Assembly: GCA_963576475.1 (NCBI GenBank)
Contig: OY754980.1
Location: forward strand, 3,074,306 to 3,138,305
Origin: Molanna angustata
Taxonomy: Eukaryota > Arthropoda > Insecta > Trichoptera > Molannidae
Direction of reading: 5' to 3'
Length of the DNA stretch: 64,000 nt
The notes beneath the pieces were generated by a model that ran no database searches, was not told the DNA's origin, and saw only the letters and a program-made list of their open reading frames with translations. Shown here in pieces: positions 46,451 through 57,269 of this stretch (position 1 is its first letter; each line of letters opens with the position of its first letter). The position numbers and the translations under genes are program-made.

Positions 46451-48590
46451 ATAAAATCTCGTGATGTTTATTTATTTTTAAATCTCTGCAAAATAGTTAT
46501 ATAACAAGAGGTATATTAATGTGACAAAATATTAAATATGTGAGGATCCCACAAAGGCGAAGCCTATATGTGGAAATCATAATCAAAATAGATTATAAAA
46601 AATTCATTTTTTTGTGCGTATCAGTAACAAAGTGCTTTAGTCAGTCACCAACAGACTCATATCCATTGTGGTGAGTAGGTAGGAATATTTAAGATTAAGC
46701 AAAACATGAAGTATCATGAGCCATCCCCAAAAGATCTACAAGAATCAACAACATAGCTACAAAAACAAGGAATAGTTACCTCTACAACAGCAGATCTGAT
46801 ATATTTGGAAAGTTCTCACCTTGCAGCCATTCTTTTACCATCTATCCTGACCTCTATATGTAACAACACTGAATTACATGTACCTACTATGGAAAATAAA
46901 CAAGATGATATTATTTTTTTTAATACAACGAGGGCCAAGTAGTATTCCATATTTCCATTAAAGTAACCTGATAATGTTATTGGTTCATTGCAGAATTGAA
47001 ATGATTATGTGCCTATATTTTATCTAAACTAAAGGTATAACGAACTTACATATTTAAATATCTAGATAGATTTAACTGATATATACGGCACATAGACTTT
47101 AATGTATTTACATAGTAAAACATGGCACACCTAAAAGTATACAATTCCTACCTATCTTTGATACAAGTACCTACTGATAGACCATAGCGAAGGTACAACT
47201 CGTAAACACACTTAATCTAACCTTTGCATGAAAATGAAGGTTAAAAAGTTAAAAGTTAAGGCTTGTAACATTCTGCGATAAGCAAAATAATATTTGTCAC
47301 GATTTAAATGGAATTTAAATGGTTTTAAAATTGGCTTTGTGTAGTGTCTGCATTAAACTTCTAATAAACTCATTATTGACCATTCAACCAATGCAATTCA
47401 TTGCATTGCTTACGAACCATTTTTTTCAATAGATGGAGTTAGAAAAAGAATAATCGTCACTCTTGTAGTGTTCCATGGAATTTCTGTCAAGTCCATAGAA
47501 TTTACAAGAAATGTTAATTCGAACATTCTATAACTATCAAACTATCTAGGTATATAAGCTCGTTTTTTCATTCGCCCGCCATTGTTCCCTTAGCTGTCAG
47601 TCAATATTAATCAGCCGATAATTTCAATTTCATTGTATTTTAATTACATTTTATTGTTATAAAGAAAAGTTGGTATTGTGAATAAAATTGCGAAGTTCAG
47701 AAAGTAATCTCTTTCATTCAGTTGACCCAAAACATTTCTTTGCAATTGAGATGAAGTAATATTTAGAGGTACCTAGTTGTTTGTTAAGATTCATAAATCA
47801 AATATTAAACACGCCTAGTAAATCCTTCTAATAATAAATTAATATTTAAAACCTAGTAATAAACAATCCTCTAAACTCTTAAAGATGGCGATAGTATTTT
47901 TACCGTATTTTCAAGCGATCTGAAAACACCGCACAACGTACCTGATTATAAAACAAATTTTAAGTTTGGATTGATGAGGGAAATGCGACGCTTCGGATAC
48001 GGAACTAATGCGTCTTTAAATTCACAGACTATCTCTCCAATGGCATACTCCTTTGACATAGTTCTTGAAAACGCAATCAATGCAAAACTTTGCAAAAGAA
48101 TATCAAACACACTTTATAGTCCACTTAACGCAGCTCGTAAATGACAGTTCTGACTAATGATGAATATTTGGCATTCTGGTTAAAATACCGATTTATTTGA
48201 AATAATAATTGTTAGATAACCGTTTATGAAAAATTATGCAGATATTAAATACTAATTATCAAAAATCTAGAGTAGGTACCTATCGATATAGGAAGTACAT
48301 GTGTTAATAATATTTACACGATTATATCACTCATATCTTTTGTTTATAAACAAAAAATAAATCATTAACAAGACAGAACAAATAATTTTAATTATTATAA
48401 ACAAGATAAAATTCAGTGATTTCATTGATAACGTCTATCCCTCGTCGATTGATAAGATAAAAAAAACGTTGATATAATCGATAGCTGAAGTATTAATAGC
48501 TATCTTTAAAGATTATATCAGAAATGTATTAATATTTCAGATACTAGGAAAAGTAGTTATCTGTTTGGGAAAATGTTTGAACCGTTTAAA
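46451..48590. other. Largest stretch without recognised repeats
   Basis: No gene or known element was recognised apart from the promoter-like block at 47468-47720. It may be single-copy host DNA. Confidence 0.35.
47468..47720 (+). promoter_or_regulatory. Promoter/polyadenylation block, possible solo LTR
   Basis: TATATAAG at 47551-47558 is followed 20-22 bp downstream by a possible initiator (TTCATT at 47577-47582, A at 47580), and AATAAA lies at 47681-47686 on the same strand. This U3-R-U5-like layout, together with TGTAGTGTTCCATGGAA at 47469, fits a solo LTR of a few hundred bases. No target duplication or primer-binding site could be confirmed. Confidence 0.25.
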
Positions 48591-48599
48591 AATAAATTA

Positions 48600-48905
48600 T
48601 TTTAAGTTTGAGTGAAACTTGATGATAGTAAACATACTGCGATGGATTGGACACACTGAACCAATAGAGGAGCGTCGTGAGGACAAAGAAGGCAGAACAC
48701 GTGTAGAGGATGAATCTCGAAGGACTCCACAAAACTGCATTGTGCGAAAAACTAGAGGGTCGGCGACCACCAGGAAGACCACCAAATATATGGAAGAAGA
48801 TTTGTACATCGTCATCCCAAGACCAGGAGTGAATTCCTGCAAAAGAGATCATAGATCAATTGAATACAAATGACAAGAAAATATATAGAGCCTAAGGAAG
48901 GGATG
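48600..48905 (+). pseudogene. LINE reverse transcriptase C-terminal fragment
   Basis: Begins with ILRWIGHTEPIEERR ('LRWxGHxER' block), then after frameshift KLEGRRPPGRPPNIWKKIC and WIPAKEIIDQLNTNDK and stop. The GRRPPGRPPxxW run corresponds to the basic GRPxxRW block of RTE-like elements. Confidence 0.7.
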
Positions 48906-49023
48906 AGAGATATGGCCAGGAAAAAATTGGCACGACCGTGCGAGCAATATTTTAAAAGAAAAAAACGTAAGACGTTTAAAAGTAACATACAATGAATGAA
49001 CCGACGAATGATACAATGAAAAA

Positions 49024-49236
49024 GCCGACCGCCGTGGCACAGTTGGTAAGCCGTTTGGTTTCTGTGCGGGCGTCCTGGGTTCGATTCCCGGCAGAGGAGA
49101 GATTTATTTAAATTTATTTCTCACGCAAATATTGCTTCTCTGGGCTGGAAACACTGGTTAGTTAGAAGAAATTGCCATACTGCAATAAACTCGCAACTTG
49201 CGCAGTGTGCAAGGAAGTGTTCATTATTATTAATGA
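49024..49236 (+). mobile_element. SINE family S2, full-length
   Basis: A tRNA-like head begins GCCGTGGCACAGTTGGTAAG (box A-like) with box B GGGTTCGATTCCC at 49077-49089. The body ATTTCTCACGCAAATATTGC, GAAGAAATTGCCATACTGC and an (ATT)n end follow. This is the best copy; others are at 8852-9042, 27309-27416 and 58666-58800. Confidence 0.87.
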
Positions 49237-49324
49237 ACGTGTATGAGGTGATGTATGCAAAAACAATCATTCATCGACTCATGGAATGTATCTGAATTTG
49301 TTATTAGTATCATTGTATACATAC

Positions 49325-49795
49325 AAACTATCAGGCCATGTACTTCACGGGGTAGGCAGAGAGAACCGAACGCCACATTTTCCTATCTTAAAACACATTC
49401 ATCGCCTCACTTTGATGCTTAGTCTCATACATGTTTGTCTGTTTTTCACGCTTCTTACTCTTCCGTCTTCCAGATTATCGTTCACATGGTCGTGCCATTC
49501 TTATCTTGGGCGCCCCCAATCTCTTATACCGTTCTTGTCAGCTTTGTATATTTTCTTCGACAGGCGTTCTTCATTCTTCGTTCTTCCCAAGTGCTCAAAC
49601 CATCTCAATGTATTAACTTTCATTTTATCAATGGCGTGTTTCTTCTTTTTTTGAGTCATCCTTTCGTACCCTGTCATACATCGTTCTATTACGAATTCTT
49701 CTTAGCGATCTCATTTCAACTGCATTTATTCTGCTTTCGTGTGACTTCTGTCATGTCAGGTTTTATTTGCATACGCCATCGGATTAATTGAAAGA
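49325..49795 (-). pseudogene. RTE-like LINE fragment (ATGT-tailed family)
   Basis: TCACGGGGTAGGCAGAGAG and CATGGTCGTGCCATTCTTAT are shared with 58830-58980. The minus strand reads the KKIYKADKNG-like and GRGRPR-like region in broken frames. Confidence 0.7.
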
Positions 49796-50489
49796 AGGGC
49801 AATTCTTATATTTGTTGCTCAATTTATGAAATAAATTTAATCTTAGATATTATTATGATTTAGTCTATGTACGATGAGTGTACCGTACCTACTGTGAATG
49901 TCCTTATATCTTATTTCCGTTCATATTCCACCTCTATTCACTATTCGTGTTGGCCTTATCACATTTCGTGATATGTTATCACAAACGATTCCGCCTTATC
50001 GGCCCTTTACGTCTGTTTCACACAGATAAAACTACTCACCTCTGCTTTGAATGAGAACACAGCGGTATAGCTTAATAAAATAATACATATTTTGAATTTC
50101 GTTTTATAACGAAATCTGTTGAACTGATTTGGTAAATATTTTACAAGCCATATAAATATTAAGATATTTTTTAAAATTAAAAAAGGAAATAGCCTATTAA
50201 AGTGTTTCACTAAAAAAAACAAAATAAATCATATTTATATGTCATTCCATTAACTAAAATATACATACATTCCATCACGCCGTGTCCCTCAGTCCCTCAC
50301 GAATGGGTTTAAGGAGTAGAAGTAAGGTTTTGGTAAAAAAAACGGGAAACTAAGAAAGAAAGGATCAAAATAGAATAGTTTTCCTAACCGATGTTAAAAT
50401 AAATTGGGTCAAGGGCTGAGGTAATTGTAGTTACAGCGGTTTTGTCATTTTGATGATGATTTTGTAATGCTCGAAAGCGAGTAAAATTG
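49796..50489. other. Spacer with an RTE 3' end scrap
   Basis: CCATCACGCCGTGTCCCTC at 50270-50290 is the end of the ATGT-tailed RTE family (minus). Nothing else was recognised. Confidence 0.4.
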
Positions 50490-50559
50490 TCAAAGCCTCC
50501 TTGAAACATACACGAAAATATGAAATTCTAGGTTTCATTGAAGTAATATTTGTATGCAG

Positions 50560-51630
50560 ATGTTATTTTCGTCTCTGTTCGAATTTTAAATGTTATAATG
50601 AGACCAATTTTGTTCCAATTTTGAAATGTTCTAAAGTGATGAGTAAAGGAAGTCTTACTATTTTTTGTTTAAGGTTCCAATTTCAAAATGTTCTTTTGTG
50701 AAGACAGAAGTAAGTAATTTTTGTTTAGGTTCCAATTTCGAAATTAGCTTTATCCGCTAAAGTTTTCAACTGAATGCTACTTGTATACAGACTGCAGTGT
50801 GTACCACTGTCCGCTATATTCCATATTTCAGGAACAAAGTAGATTCCAAATTCAAAATGTTCCTATGTGAAGGCTAAAGTGAGTTATTTTTGTTAAGGTT
50901 CCGATTTTGAGATACGTTTTGCCGCTAAAATTTTCAACTGACTGTAACTGGTATTATGCATAGATTTTTATTACATATTAGATGTCGTAATTAGAAAATT
51001 TTGTATGAATCGAAGTGAGGCATTTTTGACTTTTTGGTTGGCATACCACATCGTTTTTCTATATGTAATGTAGGTATATTGCATAGATTTTTATTATAAT
51101 ATACTAGATGTAGTACTACGTGCAAAAAGTGAGTCATGTAATATCGCGCGTTTGACGTTTTGATTGACAACATATTTCAGTTTTCCTTATATTTCAACAC
51201 ATCCTAGATAACTGTTCTTTAAATCTTAATAAACAAAGTGTTTTTTTTTTCAATAAATAAATCCGATAACAATTCACACTAGTCGTTATTCTCTATAGAA
51301 AAACGATGTGGTCTGCCAACCAAAACGTCAAAAATCCTCCGGAAAAATGCCTCACTTCGATTCATACAAAATTTGCTAACTACGACATCTAGTTATCTAG
51401 TATATTGAAATAAAAATCTATGGTATGAGTGTACGCCATATTCCATATTCCCGGAACAAAATTGGTTCCATTTTTAAAATGTTCTCATTTCGATTTTTGT
51501 ATAGGTTCCAATTTAAAAGTACGCTATACCTGCTAAAGATTTCAACTAATTTTACTGGTATAAATTATGTACAGAGTACAGTGTGTATGAGTGTACGCCA
51601 TATTCCATATACCAGTATGATGACATAATA
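50560..51630. repeat. Degenerate long-period tandem repeat
   Basis: AGGTTCCAATTT(C/T)(A/G)AAA, CCGCTAAA(G/A)(T/A)TTTCAACT and CCATATT(T/C)C(A/C)GGAACAAA recur three to four times over 50560-50955 and 51425-51620. The array is interrupted by the element at 50959-51422. Confidence 0.65.
50959..51422. mobile_element. 464-bp MITE with terminal inverted repeats over 100 bp
   Basis: CATAGATTTTTATT at the left end mirrors AATAAAAATCTATG at the right. The homology continues inward through GTATGAATCGAAGTGAGGC and CCACATCGTTTTTCTATA with small indels. A second, partial direct copy of the left end starts at 51081 (CATAGATTTTTATTATAATA). It encodes nothing. The target duplication is not certain. Confidence 0.82.
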
Positions 51631-51904
51631 TTACAAGCAAGACAAGTTCAGTCATCAAACCTTCATATTATTATACTCTGTGTACATCACATCAGCTGGT
51701 ATCGATTTACGAGGCGGTGGTGATGTTTAATGTTTACTTTACCCTGGCTGGGTTTCTCCCCACGTATCCCCAACTACCTCTTTACATATAGATACATATT
51801 ATATAGGTACTCCACTCAGTCGCTCACATCACTGACCAACATAGACCGAACTTTTATAAAAATATCTAGTTATAATGAGTGTATATTTTATTTTATTTTT
51901 AGTT

Positions 51905-52106
51905 TTGTATTGCCTCTCCGGCAACTAACAGGTATCATGTCAAATATTAATTTAACACGTACCCAATAACAAGTTGCCACATTCTGGAGACTTTGTCGTC
52001 TAACAGATCCAGACGTAAAACACAATCAAAAACTGTGACTCAACCGGGAATCAAACCCGAAACCTTTGGCTCAGCAGTCAATATTTAACCAACAGATCCA
52101 CAAATT
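51905..52106 (-). mobile_element. SINE family S3, minus copy of a head-to-head pair
   Basis: It has the body complement CAACTAACAGGTATCATG, ACCCAATAACAAGTTGCC and a box B complement CAACCGGGAATCAAACCC. The head ends at CAACAGATCC. Confidence 0.85.
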
Positions 52107-52163
52107 CTACATTTATTTTAATTCGTCTTTTGATGATATTTTTTCCACAATATGGGATATTGT

Positions 52164-52382
52164 CGGCCTTCGTGGCTCAGTTGGTTAGGTATCTAATAGT
52201 TGATCCAAAGTTCCCGGGTTCGATTCCCGGTGGAGACACAGTTTTAAGTTGTGTTTTCAGTCTGGATCTGTGAGACGATTAATATCGAAAGACTCCCGAA
52301 TGTGGTAACATGTTATTTGATACGTGTTAAATTAATATTTGACATAGTACCCTGTTAGTTGCCCGAGAAGAAATAAAAAAAA
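52164..52382 (+). mobile_element. SINE family S3, plus copy of a head-to-head pair
   Basis: The head begins CGGCCTTCGTGGCTCAGTTG (box A TGGCTCAGTTGG). Box B is GGGTTCGATTCCC at 52217-52229. The body TTTTCAGTCTGGATCTGTGA ends GTTAGTTGCCCGAGAAG plus an A-rich tail. It is the most consensus-like S3 head here, with both Pol III boxes intact. Confidence 0.9.
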
Positions 52383-52389
52383 CAGCGGC

Positions 52390-52985
52390 AGGTGTGGGGA
52401 TGTGCATAATCATATATTACCACTTACCACTCACATCTCACAAAAAAGGGAACGTTCAGAATGCGTGGTGACGCATTTTGGTACTAAACAATCTATGTAC
52501 ATGATTTATTCAGGAATGAGTTCTTATAGTAATTGGTATGATGAATGCATGATGTTTTTGATCATAGATCGGAGTCAATGAATTTTCAAATTAAGAAAAT
52601 AACAAATTACGATCTAATTTTGAGACCTGCGTGACAATAAATAGATCAATTTTACCAATAACAAATTGTTCATTTTTTTTAATTTGTTGAAGATATCTTT
52701 AAATAACGAGTATAACGAGATTTTTATCACGAGTCGATTAAAATGAAATCTGTTTTAAAATTAAAAAGAATGAATAAAAACATTCCCAGCCGATTTCGAA
52801 AGAAAATGATCTATTAATAATAAAAAAAATGTTGGAAAGAAGAAATGGTTTGAGATTTCCATAAAATAATATTCTTACCCTTAATTCTAATTCTGATTCA
52901 TTACATAAGTAATATGATTGGTTCTGTAAATTTGATTTCAAAGCGTATAATTGGACAGTTCGATAAGGAAGGTACATTTCTACTT
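52390..52985. other. AT-rich spacer
   Basis: 52440-52480 weakly resembles the middle of F4. Nothing else. Confidence 0.35.
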
Positions 52986-52989
52986 AACA

Positions 52990-53480
52990 AACAGGTAGAC
53001 TTAAACGCCACACTGATCTGTGAGGCGGTATCTCAGTTTCCGCAGAACTTTCAAAAAAATAATTCAATTAGGTACTTACATTCACTGTCATTCGTCGTCA
53101 TCAATTATTGGACATGGACATTATTCCATGCCTCTCTATCCCTCGACAGCATATGCCAATGATTTGCGACCTACACAGGTTCATGCGGCCAGATCTCGGT
53201 CGCCACTTTAAAAAAAAAAAATCGTAAAACTCATCCATCATCCGTTGTTCTCATTATATCGCCGACCCAATTTAACTTCAAAACAACCAATCCTGCACTC
53301 TACAACGGTAACCTGAGTTCTCTGACTGAATGATTACAAAATTCATCTTCAATGTTTTTTTTTTCAAATTTTAATAAGCTCCTGTTCAAAAAGACACTTA
53401 CGTACGGCTGTGAAACTTTTATATTTACAAATTATGATAAGGAAATGCAAAAAAAAGACAGCGAAGCTGCAAATCTTGCA
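52990..53480 (+). pseudogene. RTE-related scraps
   Basis: 53100-53215 resembles a LINE end (ATTGGACATGGACATTATTC). At 53375-53455 the plus strand reads KLLFKKTLTYGCETFIFTNY then DKEMQK, the 'L-K-x-x-x-x-LTYGxExW' block of RTE reverse transcriptases. Confidence 0.5.
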
Positions 53481-53671
53481 GGTTTTGCTATTTACCTAAT
53501 CAAAAAAAATGTTTTTCTGTAAAAATTCAGTTAATAGTAGTTATAATGTCCATAGTAGGTAACTAAATAGTTAATTGATAACGATTTAATTAAAAATAAA
53601 TACATAAGTTTATAAAATCAAGACTCTTATAAAAGACTTCAAGTTTATAAAAGACTCCTGGTCTTGCAAAG

Positions 53672-54030
53672 ACTGGGGGGCTAGTCTGGTCAACAGGCGG
53701 AATCAAAACCAACCATTTTTACCCATATCATGGGTATAATTATCATATGGAGTTCTATGACATCTTTAGAAATTGGTAAGTCTGGTCAAAAGCGGGATCA
53801 AATCCATCCATGTTTACCCATATCATGGATATAATTATTATATGGAGTTCTATGACATCTTTAGATATAAGTAAGTCTGGTCAACCGGCGGAATCAAAAC
53901 CATCCATGTTTACCCATATCATGGACATTATTATCTTAAAATCTTAGAACTCCATAAGATAATTATATCCATAATATGGGTAAACATGGATGGTTTTGAT
54001 TCCGCCGGTTGACCAAACTTGTCCCCCTGG
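53672..54030. mobile_element. Foldback element with three tandem subunits and one inverted subunit
   Basis: The ends mirror each other: CTGGGGGGCTAGTCTGGTCA at about 53673 versus GACCAAACTTGTCCCCCTGG at 54011-54030. Subunits starting GTCTGGTCAA(C/A) occur at 53684, 53780 and 53875 (period 95-96 bp), and the inverse of one subunit fills 53944-54020. No coding capacity. Confidence 0.8.
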
Positions 54031-54064
54031 AATGAAAAAATCACTCGATACAGCATTAACATAT

Positions 54065-54681
54065 TAATTGTAGTTTTAGTCGGCTTTGGCTCGTCTTAGA
54101 AAACCCAGACACTAGATTGTTGTTTGGAATCAGGATCGTAGGCATAGATCCAAGATCCCTCACCACTGATGATGTCGTAGACGTGATTTGAATCTCCTCG
54201 GTTGAACCTTTGAAGATTTTTCTTACACCATCTGACGCGGACCGCCTTTTTATCGTCGGAAAGCAAATGCGGGATCTAGCTTTCTAACGGCAAACTAGCT
54301 TTCTCACACCAAGAAAAAAGTGCTAGGTATTTTTAATGGTTGTCCCTGAGATGCCTAATAACGCCTCTATCTCTCAATATGTCACATGATGATCTTCGAG
54401 AATAACTTATCTCAGAGCAATGATTTTTCTTCAGTGAACGCGGATTTTGGACATCCTTCACGAGATTTGTCACCAAGACTGGTATGTCCAAGCTGGAATT
54501 CCAAGTACCAGCGTTCGATAGTCCCCAGAGATGGGGCTTCATCATGGAACACAGATGTTAGCTCTTCAAAACACTGAAGCCGTGTTAGGCCTCTTTTGAA
54601 GTTGTAGAAAATTATTGCACGGATATTTTCCTTAGTAAGATTCATTTTCGTACGTGACCTGACAGATTCAAAACGACGCAT
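54065..54681 (-). pseudogene. mariner-family transposase, degenerate
   Basis: The 89-codon N-terminal frame (54412-54681) reads IRAIIFYNFKRGLTRLQCFE, EAPSLGTIERWYLEFQLG then REGCPKSAFTEE, the paired helix-turn-helix DNA-binding region of mariner transposases. After stops and frameshifts the catalytic domain resumes as RWCKKNLQRFNRGDSNHVYD, IISGEGSWIYAYDPDSKQQS. Mariners have a conserved D-E-S-W at that site; here it is E-G-S-W, so the first catalytic aspartate is lost. The C-terminal third (second and third catalytic residues) is absent. Terminal repeats were not found. Non-functional. Confidence 0.88.
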
Positions 54682-54699
54682 TGGTTAAACAATAGCATG

Positions 54700-55290
54700 A
54701 TTAATACTAATACTTTCAATTGTTTTGATATTCTAAATTCAAACAAATTTGAATATCAAACAGTTCCAAATTCAAAGCTGCCGGTAAATATGTATGTAAA
54801 CGACAGAACTTAAAGGGCATGCCTAGTATATTGCACCACAGTTGAGCAATATATTTCATAGCCTTGTTTCTATGGGAAAGCATTCCTCCGTTTCTAAGAA
54901 AATGTTTAGTTAAAAACGAAGATACCGCCTTTTGGATTTGTCGGATATTTTCTTCGTTTTCTTTTCGTTGCTTTTTACCTCCCCGTTTCTCGACATCGCC
55001 AGATATCTTCCTACCTCTCTCTCTCTCATCTCTTTTTCTTAATTTAAAACACCTTTGCTAATCCTTCCTTGTTAAAGACAGATTTTGTATAACTTGACTA
55101 ATGAAATTTCACAGTCCATTGATTGCCAAATGTTTGACTTGGACTGAACGCCGCACGTAATCACTTCAATGGACTTTTTATTTTATTTTTTAATCTTTTT
55201 ATTATTTTTTTGTTATTTTTATAGACGATTCCGTTTTTATTAACAGCTGCTATATTTCAAATTTAAATGCTTAAAATTTTCACATTTAAA
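54700..55290. other. Spacer
   Basis: A 65-codon plus frame at 54864-55061 has no motif I can rely on. GATATTCTAAATTCAAAC with AAATTTGAATATC at 54731-54761 forms a short imperfect hairpin. Confidence 0.35.
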
Positions 55291-55295
55291 TTCTA

Positions 55296-55560
55296 CGTTG
55301 AGGCACCGCCTTAGAATAGTGGTTCCACTCAATTCAATTATCATTGTTTTTGGGCGTACCGGAAAAGACAGGTACCTAATCAAAAATACAACAGGCAAAA
55401 TAACATCTCACATAATTCAGCGTTGAATGTAGTGCCTTTAATGTAGGACTAGACTGGTGTGTGGGAGTACACGCATTTGTCTTGTTTCTTTTTATATGGT
55501 ACTTACTTACTTACTTTCCGTGTCCGGAACACCATCAATTTTATATGGTAATACCATGGT
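55296..55560 (+). repeat. Dispersed repeat F4, first of two tandemly placed copies
   Basis: TTGAGGCACCGCCTTAGAATAG, CAAAAATACAACAGGCAAA and GGACTAGACTGGTGTGTGGG are in the same order as in the next copy, with more substitutions. Confidence 0.75.
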
Positions 55561-55589
55561 AATACACACCGGCACATCTGTCCCTATGT

Positions 55590-55890
55590 AGCTGTGAGGC
55601 ACCGGCTTAGAATAGTGCTTCCACTCTTTTCTATTATTGTTTTCGAGTGTCCCGTAAGAGCCGGGTAATCAAAAATACAACAGGCAACAATAACATCTCA
55701 CATAGTTCAGCAATGAGGTTCACCACCCATTCTGAATATATTGCCTTTTTAGGTGAGACGAGACTGGTGTGTGGGTATACACTGATGTGTTGTGCTCCCT
55801 TTTATAAGGCAATGCACACCCGCACACCTTTCGCTGGTTACCCCACATTGTGGGATATGCCGTGATGGTATGAATGAATGAATGAACATC
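55590..55890 (+). repeat. Dispersed repeat F4, most complete copy
   Basis: It runs from GCTGTGAGGCACCGGCTTAG through GTGTCCCGTAAGAGCCGGG and CCACCCATTCTGAATATATT to GCCGTGATGGTATGAATGAA with a (TGAA)n end. The simple-repeat end suggests mobilisation by an RTE-type LINE, but no tRNA-like head or protein was seen. Confidence 0.78.
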
Positions 55891-56108
55891 TGTCCCTGGT
55901 TATCCCACATTGTGGCATATACCGTGATGGTATAAGATATACCCTACTAGAAAAAAAGTTTTATTTTTTAATACCTACTTATTACTTAACGATTCGGAAG
56001 ATATTTTGTGGTACCTAGTTATTTTTGACGAGTTACTTCGCGACATGTTTCGGAAGAGCTGACCTTCCATCGACCGGCGTGTAGAGACTTGAGTCATTTA
56101 AGGACGAA
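55891..56108. other. Spacer
   Basis: A partial repeat of the F4 end (TGTGGCATATACCGTGATGG) at 55908-55932. Otherwise unassigned. Confidence 0.4.
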
Positions 56109-56700
56109 TGCCTGCCTTCGTGGCTCAGTTGGTATGACATCTAACTCCTGAACTTTAGATTCTGGAATCGAATCCCATGGGGGAAACATAACAGTTTTTT
56201 TAGAAAATATATAAGTGATTGTACAATTGAATACAAAATAATTCGTTATTGTGATATTAACGTTCATAATGTCAGACACTGGCATTATTCCAAAATTGTT
56301 TAGACGATAGTTAGAATGTTTAGATTTATCGTAAATATTAATAATAAAAATGCAAAAATCGGTAATAATGAATACATGTAGAATCGTTAAAGATTTTTTT
56401 AAACGTTAATATTCGGGAATCATTTAGGGTTGATAGGTAGTAAAGCGACCTCCTCAGAGCATAATCCTTTGATATGTTTAGTATCTGGATGGGTGAACTA
56501 TTCCCAATTGAAAGCTTGATCGGTGCGTTTGTTGCATTTTATTTTGATTAATTAAATAATTTACAATTTACGCATTGATCTGCTAATTATTTTGAGGAAG
56601 TCTATAATGGTAATAATAATAATTGACTGTTTTAATTTATAGTACTTAATTTTTATTAATATCATTAATAAATCGGCCGTAAAAATATATAAAAATAAAA
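56109..56700 (+). mobile_element. Chimeric retroelement S4, copy D: tRNA-like head fused to R4-like LINE 3' part
   Basis: 56109-56190 is a tRNA-like head: box A TGGCTCAGTTGG and a degenerate box B, GGAATCGAATCC. A leader follows (TTTTTTTAGAAAATATATAA, TTGTACAATTGAATACAAAA, TTATTGTGATATTAACG). From about 56263 the sequence is the R4-like LINE (TTCATAATGTCAGACACTGG onward) through its 3' UTR to AAATCGGCCGTAAAAAT and an A-rich tail. The LINE part has lost its frame. Copy C has the same leader-LINE junction. Confidence 0.8.
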
Positions 56701-57265
56701 ATATCTTCTGACGTGAGATTCTTTATAACTTGGTCGTAAGTTAGAAAAAGTCCATAAATTCATTCTTAAATTTTAATGTTAAACTTTCTCGTCCCTTGGC
56801 AAATAATTTCCGATGAAACATCCCAATCAACTGAATTGAACTTTGTGCCAGGGTTCCCACTCGGCCGTATTTAATTGCGATTAAATAAATCGCAGGTAAT
56901 AATCAATTATGCATTCACAATTGAAGCAAATATTTGAAATGGAACTGTAGGTAGGTACTTACTTATTCATTGATTGACTTTTTATGCAAATTTGCCAAAA
57001 TCCAAGGGGCGGTGACAATGATTGCTGAAATGATTGTCGTTTGTCGACAATAATAAATATTTATTTATCAAATCAATATTTTTATTTGTTTTCTTGATAT
57101 ACCTATTTATCTGTTAATATGGTCTCATGCCATTAACAAATTTGTTTTAAATTAGTTTATTGGTTCATTGAGAATAAATTATAGAATAATTATACCCGTA
57201 TTTAAATATAAAGCAGGGATATCTCTCCGAAAATACCTGATCCCTCTCCTTTTCCTTCCTTCCCT
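56701..57265. other. AT-rich spacer
   Basis: Nothing was recognised. Confidence 0.4.
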
Positions 57266-57269
57266 TTGC

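Noticed and set aside
47551..47720. Complete LTR retrotransposon
   Set aside because: No second LTR, primer-binding site or gag-pol coding sequence is visible on either side.
49286..49791. Plus frames of 61-122 codons with many hydrophobic residues
   Set aside because: They are antisense shadows of the minus-strand RTE fragment.
52164..52240. tRNA gene with intact Pol III boxes
   Set aside because: The head is attached to the S3 body, and similar heads with the same body occur at five or more sites.
54864..55061. Plus frame beginning LWESIPPFLRKC as another LINE tail
   Set aside because: The resemblance to the 'WN-LP' ending is too weak, and the rest is serine/phenylalanine-rich low complexity.
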